The notes under the pieces are model-generated. The model saw only the letters and a list, made by a program, of their open reading frames with translations, searched no databases and had not been told where the DNA came from. This document shows positions 29,458 to 33,618 of a stretch of DNA of 33,618 nt, piece by piece. The stretch is from positions 1 to 33,618 of the IMG/VR virus record IMGVR_UViG_3300031576_000217; one strand, 5' to 3'. Numbering within the stretch: the stretch's first letter is position 1; every line of letters begins with the position of its first letter. The translations under genes were made by a program, and so were the position numbers. This DNA comes from a virus.

Positions 29458-30408
29458 TTAGGCGACGGATTCGAGTTCCGCAAGCAACCAGTCGCGCAGC
29501 ATCGGCGATTCGATCCTGCCCTTCGCCGGAAGCATGTGTACCAGCGCCGGGCAGACGCGCTCGGCAAGTTCTTTCTGTGCGGGCTTCTTCATCGCGTCCA
29601 ACTGCTGACCGAATTCGCGCTCGCGCCGTTCGCGCTCCGCTCTGTCCGCCGCTCGCTGAATTTCCGCTGTTGCCTTTTCGGCGCGGAGTTTTTTTGTACT
29701 TTCGAGAGCCGCTTGTCGGGCCGCTTCGCGCTTCACGTCCGGCGACTCCGGCGGCCACAGCGAATCGAACGACTGGTCGGGCTTGAACCGCAGTAGCCGT
29801 TCGTACAAGGCACCAGGCCCCCACGCCGGCTGACGTGTCCGCCAGTGCTCGATGAGGTTCCGAACCTGCGTCACGGAGCAACCAGCGGCCTCTGCGATGC
29901 CGCGAGCCTCCCCCGCCTTGGCCACCCCGTACCGAACCAAATCCTCCTCCACCGCCGCCCAGGAGGTGCTTGGTGGTGGTGGTGGTGGTGGTGGTGGTGA
30001 TGTGTGCTTGGTGATGTGTGGTGGGTGCTTGGTTGGAGCGCTTTGTGGAATTTCCTGAGAATCCTGTGAATTGCGGCCTTTCAAACCGCCTAGTTTTTGT
30101 TGATAACTTCGCCAATTCATTAGAGTTACGAAATCGCCATTGATTTCGATAGCTCCGCATTTTTGCGCCCGATGCAACATGCCATCGACCGCACGCCCTG
30201 TGAGTCGATGGGCCTTCTGGAATACACTTTTGCGGATGGACACCTTGCCACCGCGCCCTTTTCTCTTCGCGTCGCACATCAGGCAAACCCAGGCGAGCCT
30301 TTCGCCCATCGTGGACTCTTCCTCAATGCCATACTGAGGCAGCGAGTCCCACATTTCGGACTCGTCCCAATCCACTGCGAGTGCCAACCACGGCGCGATT
30401 ACGCTCAT
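29458..30408 (-). CDS. DnaD-like replication protein with polyproline hinge (316 aa)
   Basis: MSVIAPWLALAVDWDESEMW is the usual beginning of phage replisome organisers of the DnaD/winged-helix type. HRLTGRAVDGMLHRAQKCGA and VTLMNWRSYQQ follow as the winged-helix and its edge strand. Nine prolines in SPPPPPPPPPSTS separate it from a second helical domain (YGVAKAGEARGIAEAAGCSV, then TQVRNLIEHWRT), a helix-turn-helix-like unit. A charged coiled coil (EIQRAADRAERERREREFGQ) and a final helix close it. It probably loads a helicase or binds the phage origin. GGAGG lies 11 bases before the start. Origin sequence not located. Confidence 0.75.
   Translation of the reverse strand: MSVIAPWLALAVDWDESEMWDSLPQYGIEEESTMGERLAWVCLMCDAKRKGRGGKVSIRKSVFQKAHRLTGRAVDGMLHRAQKCGAIEINGDFVTLMNWRSYQQKLGGLKGRNSQDSQEIPQSAPTKHPPHITKHTSPPPPPPPPPSTSWAAVEEDLVRYGVAKAGEARGIAEAAGCSVTQVRNLIEHWRTRQPAWGPGALYERLLRFKPDQSFDSLWPPESPDVKREAARQAALESTKKLRAEKATAEIQRAADRAERERREREFGQQLDAMKKPAQKELAERVCPALVHMLPAKGRIESPMLRDWLLAELESVA
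29972..29998. repeat. (GGT)9 microsatellite encoding polyproline
   Basis: Nine uninterrupted GGT triplets run from 29972 to 29998. On the coding strand they read ACC units in frame as CCA/CCP codons, giving nine prolines. The sequence is likely to vary by triplets through slippage, which would change the hinge length without a frameshift. Confidence 0.85.
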
Positions 30409-30468
30409 TGTTGAAACTTCCTCCCTGCCATCCGCTCCCTCTCTCTGCCGGTCACTCCGTTGCTGTCA

Positions 30469-30828
30469 TCACCCCAGACACGCCCACGCCACCCCGATCA
30501 TCGCCGCATAGCACGCACACACGCCACCCAGCACGATGAGGAGGCACGCCAGCCTCCCCCAGTCAATCAGCGGCGCGGGGGCACGCACAGTCGCATGTAC
30601 GGTGCTGTGCTGAGGGTCGGGCGTGAAGGGCAGCTCGTCCGGCTCGCAGTTCTGATTCCGCTCGCAGGAACATGCGTAACCGCAGCGGTGGTCCAGCGGC
30701 GTTACCGAGTCGCAGTACATGGGCGCGGGGTCGAACTCGCCTTTCGGCTCCCCCAACATGAACGCGGTCTCCAGCGGCCCCATCGAACGCGTTCGGCTTG
30801 GTTTGATGATTGGTTTGCGCGTTGGCAT
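30469..30828 (-). CDS. Cysteine-containing protein with C-terminal membrane helix (119 aa)
   Basis: The start is ATG 30828 (MPTRKPIIKPSRTRSMGPLE), which has a perfect AAGGAG site. A start ten codons upstream is weaker. Cysteines cluster in YCDSVTPLDHRCGYACSCER and may bind metal or form disulfides. The C-terminus is a hydrophobic segment (LACLLIVLGGVCACYAAMIG, then VAWACLG), which suggests a tail anchor. The family is not recognised. It lies between replication and a widespread phage small protein. Confidence 0.65.
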   Translation of the reverse strand: MPTRKPIIKPSRTRSMGPLETAFMLGEPKGEFDPAPMYCDSVTPLDHRCGYACSCERNQNCEPDELPFTPDPQHSTVHATVRAPAPLIDWGRLACLLIVLGGVCACYAAMIGVAWACLG

Positions 30829-30864
30829 CTCACTCTCCTTTCCGGCAGGCTTGCTCATACTCGG

Positions 30865-31263
30865 TCATGTTGGCTCCGTTATGTGCCGCTCAACCCATTT
30901 GCGCATGTATTTCCAGCGCTTTTCACCGTCGTCCCAGTCGTCGTTCTGGTAAGCAATTTCGCGCACGAGTTTGTCAGACACTCCGAATGCAGCCGCGACT
31001 TGTTCCGGTTCTTCGGGGTCGAGGTTCGTCATGTCGATTTCACGCAAATTCCCTACAGCACCTAACGCGCACACGTCGCCGTCCTTATTTTTCAAGACGC
31101 CGGAAATCAATCTCTTGTGCGGCATCGCGTCCAGTGCATCACGCATTTCTCTCAGTAGCTTCTGACCACGCTTGCCGCGAATGGCTGACATAACCGCCCC
31201 ACGCCAGCGGATCATTGTCCACTGGTCGCCAGAATCATTGTCGATGTAGCCTGATCTGCTCAT
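30865..31263 (-). CDS. Widespread small phage protein of unknown function (132 aa)
   Basis: The start is ATG 31263 (MSRSGYIDNDSGDQWTMIRW) with GGAG upstream. A GTG at 31371, overlapping the RusA stop, is a less likely start. The first 40 residues, MSRSGY...WRGAVMSAIRGKRGQ, and ALDAMPHKRLI with DGDVCALGAVG mark a family I know from many phages and prophages as a hypothetical protein. Its end has an acidic helix (NDDWDDGEKRWKYMRKWVER). Function is unknown. The C-terminal region looks like a helical domain. Confidence 0.75.
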   Translation of the reverse strand: MSRSGYIDNDSGDQWTMIRWRGAVMSAIRGKRGQKLLREMRDALDAMPHKRLISGVLKNKDGDVCALGAVGNLREIDMTNLDPEEPEQVAAAFGVSDKLVREIAYQNDDWDDGEKRWKYMRKWVERHITEPT

Positions 31264-31367
31264 GGGTAGCTCCGTTAAAAACTGCGACTCCGCCTCATGC
31301 TCGGTCGCACCAGTCCTTAACCCGCTGCTGGCCACGTCTCCGACGTATGCGGGGTCTCTGTCTCTGG

Positions 31368-31820
31368 TCACTCCGTAACTTCACGAATGGATACAGCACA
31401 ATGCGGCTGCTCATCGCCGCTGGCTCGCCACTTCTCAATCGTTCCGGCGTACACTTGGCAGTCGTCTACGATGATCGTTCCTTGCAGCGCATCTAAAACG
31501 GATTTTATGAGGTTATCGATGTCGGGCTTTTCAACGTGCGGGTAGCGCGGCATCGGCTTGGACTTCCAGACCTTTGACGAATGGCGCGGGAACACGAACA
31601 GCACGTCGATGCGGACGGGTCCGGCGATGGGCGCTCCGTTGTAGACCTCCGCCGCCAGTCGCACCGTTGCCTTAAACGCATGGATCGGGTGCGGGCGTTT
31701 GCCGTCGCCCGTGCCGAGCGTCGTGGGCGTGTAGACGCGGGCCTTACCACCGAACGCCGTCGCCTTAGTGCGCGGCTGGGCCACGGGTACAGCGGGTACG
31801 GTGAATTTAATGATCGCCAC
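31368..31820 (-). CDS. rusA: RusA family Holliday junction resolvase (150 aa)
   Basis: The start is GTG 31820 (MAIIKFTVPAVPVAQPRTKA). The N-terminal extension in the same frame shadows the upstream gene. The family pattern is strong: VPVAQPRTKA, then ARVYTP, then the core KPDIDNLIKSVLDALQGTI with VDDCQVYAGTIEKW. The metal-binding acids are Asp100, Asp102 and Asp119/Asp120. RusA enzymes are homodimers that cut Holliday junctions and here probably resolve intermediates made by the exonuclease-annealase pair to the right. Length (150 aa) is slightly longer than E. coli RusA. Confidence 0.85.
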   Translation of the reverse strand: MAIIKFTVPAVPVAQPRTKATAFGGKARVYTPTTLGTGDGKRPHPIHAFKATVRLAAEVYNGAPIAGPVRIDVLFVFPRHSSKVWKSKPMPRYPHVEKPDIDNLIKSVLDALQGTIIVDDCQVYAGTIEKWRASGDEQPHCAVSIREVTE

Positions 31821-31866
31821 AGTCCGTTTTCCTTGGCCGCGCCGCAGCGCGTCGAGATTCCTAATG

Positions 31867-32052
31867 TCAGTTTTTCTTGACGTGCTCCAGGCAATGCTGC
31901 GCCGCGTTGAATGCACTCGTGGCGTCTCGTTTGGCGTCGTGGTTGCCGTCGTACTCGGCCATTGCGGAGAATAGCCGGCGTGCTTTTTCGATGAGGTTCA
32001 GGTCAGCGGCCGTGTAGCTGAATTTCTTGCTGACTGGGTTGAACGTGGGCAT
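31867..32052 (-). CDS. Small paralogue 2 (61 aa)
   Basis: MPTFNPVSKKFSYTAADLNL then IEKARRLFSAMAEYDGN: an all-helical small protein after an acidic/basic start. A GGAGG lies 4 bases before the ATG. It resembles the product at 32272-32478 over its first 32 residues (MP-x-F, KK, Y-x-A, D, I-x-KA, L-x2-AMA). A 220-base gap separates the two. It probably arose by duplication. Function is unknown. Confidence 0.65.
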   Translation of the reverse strand: MPTFNPVSKKFSYTAADLNLIEKARRLFSAMAEYDGNHDAKRDATSAFNAAQHCLEHVKKN

Positions 32053-32098
32053 AAGTCCTCCGTGGGAATAAAATCTGGAATAAATGTGAGGGGCGAAA

Positions 32099-32209
32099 TT
32101 AAAAGCGGCGTTGGTCGTTTGGCTTCCTGCCCGGTCGTCGTGCGATACTTCTTTTCACGCCCCGCGATCGATGTACGGTGCTGTCACGTCTCGGGCCTTT
32201 AACAGCCAT
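32099..32209 (-). CDS. Short basic ORF (36 aa), tentative
   Basis: It reads MAVKGPRRDSTVHRSRGVKR then SIARRPGRKPNDQRRF and is very basic. The ATG at 32209 has GGGGA just upstream, and the TAA is at 32101-32099. It lies in the 220-base gap between the two small paralogues. It may be a small nucleic-acid-binding peptide or a chance ORF. Confidence 0.3.
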   Translation of the reverse strand: MAVKGPRRDSTVHRSRGVKRSIARRPGRKPNDQRRF

Positions 32210-32271
32210 GCGTCCCCGTCTGTCCGTGAGTGTTCAGCACTAACGTGCTGGCCAAACGCGCCGCTTGTCTG

Positions 32272-32478
32272 CTACCGATACTCAGGCCGATCGTTAAACA
32301 ACTTCCCGCTCGCCGCCGCTTCGCGCTCCTGATCGGCGATTTCATCTGCGGTTGCTTGCGATGGCGAACCGCTGGGCACGTCCGCCATTGCGGTCAGCAG
32401 TGCTACGGCCTTGTCGATTGCGGTGCAATCCGAGGCCGCGTACTTTAGAGTTTTCTTGGCGAGGTCGAAGGAAGGCAT
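32272..32478 (-). CDS. Small paralogue 1 (68 aa)
   Basis: The product begins MPSFDLAKKTLKYAASDCTA and continues IDKAVALLTAMADV, with an AGGAG site before the ATG. It shares its start and pattern with the 61-aa protein at 31867-32052. The C-terminal part is acidic/alanine-rich (ADEIADQEREAAASG) and differs. Family unknown. It lies between the exonuclease and RusA, so a minor recombination or host-takeover role is possible. Confidence 0.65.
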   Translation of the reverse strand: MPSFDLAKKTLKYAASDCTAIDKAVALLTAMADVPSGSPSQATADEIADQEREAAASGKLFNDRPEYR

Positions 32479-32490
32479 GATTGCTCCTGG

Positions 32491-33156
32491 TTAAAAGTAA
32501 CTTTCCTGGGGTTCTCGTACTGCGACGGCCACTGGGTCGCCCATCGCGTCCAGCGTCGCCGCCAGCTTGTCGTAAAGCGCTCGAAACTTCTCCAGCGCAT
32601 CGGCTAGCTGGACGGTGTAATCATCCAAAGCGAGCGAGTGGATTACCGGCGGCAGTCCTACGGCGTAGCTCATCAGCAGCCACCGCTTTCGTTGGGTCAC
32701 GATCATTCCGCCGTGACACTGGGCTTTGTATTCATCCAGCAGCGTTTGCGGACTCAGCAGATACTTAATTTGTGTTTTGTGGAGCGGACATTTCAGCTCC
32801 AGGCCGCATCTGTCGCCAATGAGGCTGTCCGGTGACGCGCCGAATCGCTTGTCATCGGTCATCACAAATCCGACGCGGGCGCATTCAATGCCCAACTGAA
32901 ACGCGATGTAGTTTCTGGCCTCATCCTCCCGGTCAATCCCGTGCTGCATCGGGCCGCTCGTATGGCCGTTGCTAACCCAATAGTGCGCAGGCACGATTCG
33001 TTCCGCTAAAAGCTCATAGGCATAAGTGCGGGCTCCGGCCTCGGAAAACTGTAGTTTCTTGGGGCTCAGCAAGTCGCCCATACGCGATGCAGTACAGATG
33101 CCTCGCCGCGACTCGGCCCACACTTCATCGCCTTGGATGCAATCGACAACGATCAT
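32491..33156 (-). CDS. YqaJ-type viral recombinase/exonuclease (221 aa)
   Basis: MIVVDCIQGDEVWAESRRGI then TASRMGDLL is the typical entry of the YqaJ/lambda-exo-like family. The nuclease acids are seen in order: DREDEAR (about residues 75-81), FGASPDSL (Asp110), LELKCP (Glu120, Lys122) and YKAQCHGGM (Gln136). The enzyme should degrade one strand of double-stranded DNA from its end, giving substrate for the annealing protein. It is translationally coupled to the ERF-like gene (ATGA). Length and motifs are normal, so it should be active. Confidence 0.85.
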   Translation of the reverse strand: MIVVDCIQGDEVWAESRRGICTASRMGDLLSPKKLQFSEAGARTYAYELLAERIVPAHYWVSNGHTSGPMQHGIDREDEARNYIAFQLGIECARVGFVMTDDKRFGASPDSLIGDRCGLELKCPLHKTQIKYLLSPQTLLDEYKAQCHGGMIVTQRKRWLLMSYAVGLPPVIHSLALDDYTVQLADALEKFRALYDKLAATLDAMGDPVAVAVREPQESYF

Positions 33157-33618
33157 CTTTGCGAAGCCGCCTTGCGTTTGAGGGCATCCACCGCCTTGCC
33201 GAATTCCTGCATCGGAATGTCAGCCAGCGATTCAACGCCCATGAACTTCAGGAATGGGGACAGTCCATCGTCAATCTTTTCCAGCCACTCATTCAACGTG
33301 GCTATGTGCTTCTCGCCGATACGCTCCGAAGATCGGCCATCCTTGTCCTTGCCGGCAATCGTGACGTTGAAGATGTTGCAGGTAAGCACCCGTTCGCCGT
33401 AGCTATTCGTGCTGACGCAGCCTTGGACGCGGTTCATTCCGCCGATGGGATTCCCCTTGGCACCGATGCCGTCGATGGGCAGGTCGATGTGATAGCGAAC
33501 ACAATGCCCGGCGCTGTGGCGGCAGTCGCACACAATTCGCTTCCACCCCTCGATGGGGCACTTATCGCCGTCACCGAAACTCAGAGAGAATCCGTGCTTG
33601 TTGTAGATCGGCTTGGCC
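33153..33618 (-). CDS. ERF-like single-strand annealing protein, 5' end outside the window
   Basis: The frame is open to the window edge. Hand translation of the last bases gives AKPIYNKHGFSLSFGDGDKC, so the GTG at 33533 is not the real start. The GAKGNPIGGMNRVQGCVSTN then SYGERVLTCNIFNVTIAGKD part corresponds to the family pattern of ERF proteins: a G-x-x-G followed by the GSALTYARRYAL-like block and a D-rich end. The C-terminus (DALKRKAASQR) is helical. It should anneal complementary strands together with the neighbouring exonuclease. The family assignment is by pattern and neighbour. Confidence 0.7.
   Translation of the reverse strand, partial: AKPIYNKHGFSLSFGDGDKCPIEGWKRIVCDCRHSAGHCVRYHIDLPIDGIGAKGNPIGGMNRVQGCVSTNSYGERVLTCNIFNVTIAGKDKDGRSSERIGEKHIATLNEWLEKIDDGLSPFLKFMGVESLADIPMQEFGKAVDALKRKAASQR

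Noticed and set aside
29432-30286. A 284-aa minus ORF overlapping the DnaD-like gene
   Set aside because: It is Arg/His/Gly/Thr-biased, has a repeat-derived polythreonine run and shares no family features. The DnaD-like frame explains the DNA.
1-33618. tRNA genes or rRNA
   Set aside because: I saw no cloverleaf-like segment with T-loop and anticodon stem, and no rRNA-like stretch. A tRNA finder was not available, so a divergent tRNA cannot be excluded.

Overview
The window is most of a tailed double-stranded DNA phage or prophage genome with a long non-contractile tail plan. No bacterial housekeeping gene, rRNA or tRNA is visible. Almost every gene lies on the minus strand, so the biological order runs from right (33618) to left (1). 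Both ends are cut inside genes. No integrase, repressor, portable origin or recognisable endolysin is inside the window, so temperate versus virulent lifestyle cannot be decided. The DNA is GC-rich, genes are tightly packed, and many junctions are stop/start overlaps (ATGA, TAATG, TAGTG). The host is not identified. The set of secreted trypsin-like, caspase-like and thioredoxin-like proteins is reminiscent of Planctomycetes-type genomes, but that is a weak inference.

Right part (33618-28040), early functions: an ERF-like annealing protein, a YqaJ-type exonuclease, two tandem small paralogues, a RusA Holliday junction resolvase, several small phage proteins, a DnaD-like replication protein with a polyproline hinge, and an alanine-rich protein. 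This block ends at a strong intrinsic terminator (28040-28088).

Middle part (28023-18382), where a lysis cassette would be expected: DUF1353 protein, membrane-anchored thioredoxin-fold protein, secreted trypsin-like protease with a C-terminal membrane segment (followed by an out-of-frame 94-codon extension), an unknown 306-aa protein, a secreted nuclease-fold protein, a caspase-like protease, two small holin-like membrane proteins, a secreted 334-aa protein, a LamG-metallophosphoesterase and a probable fibre or receptor-binding protein. This cassette of exported enzymes without an obvious peptidoglycan hydrolase is the best candidate for something undescribed.

Left part (18147-1), virion genes in near lambda/HK97 order: small and large terminase, zinc-ribbon protein, gpW-like protein, portal, prohead protease, major capsid protein with a long N-terminal scaffold-like region, a helix-hairpin-helix-like protein, a glycosyltransferase-methyltransferase fusion, a DUF2190 decoration protein, head-tail connectors, tail tube, two small tail proteins, tail assembly chaperone with a classic A AAA AAG -1 frameshift site, tape measure, and tail-tip proteins. 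Two short plus-strand membrane-protein ORFs (3260-3565 and 22224-22325) occupy gaps in the otherwise one-directional gene set.
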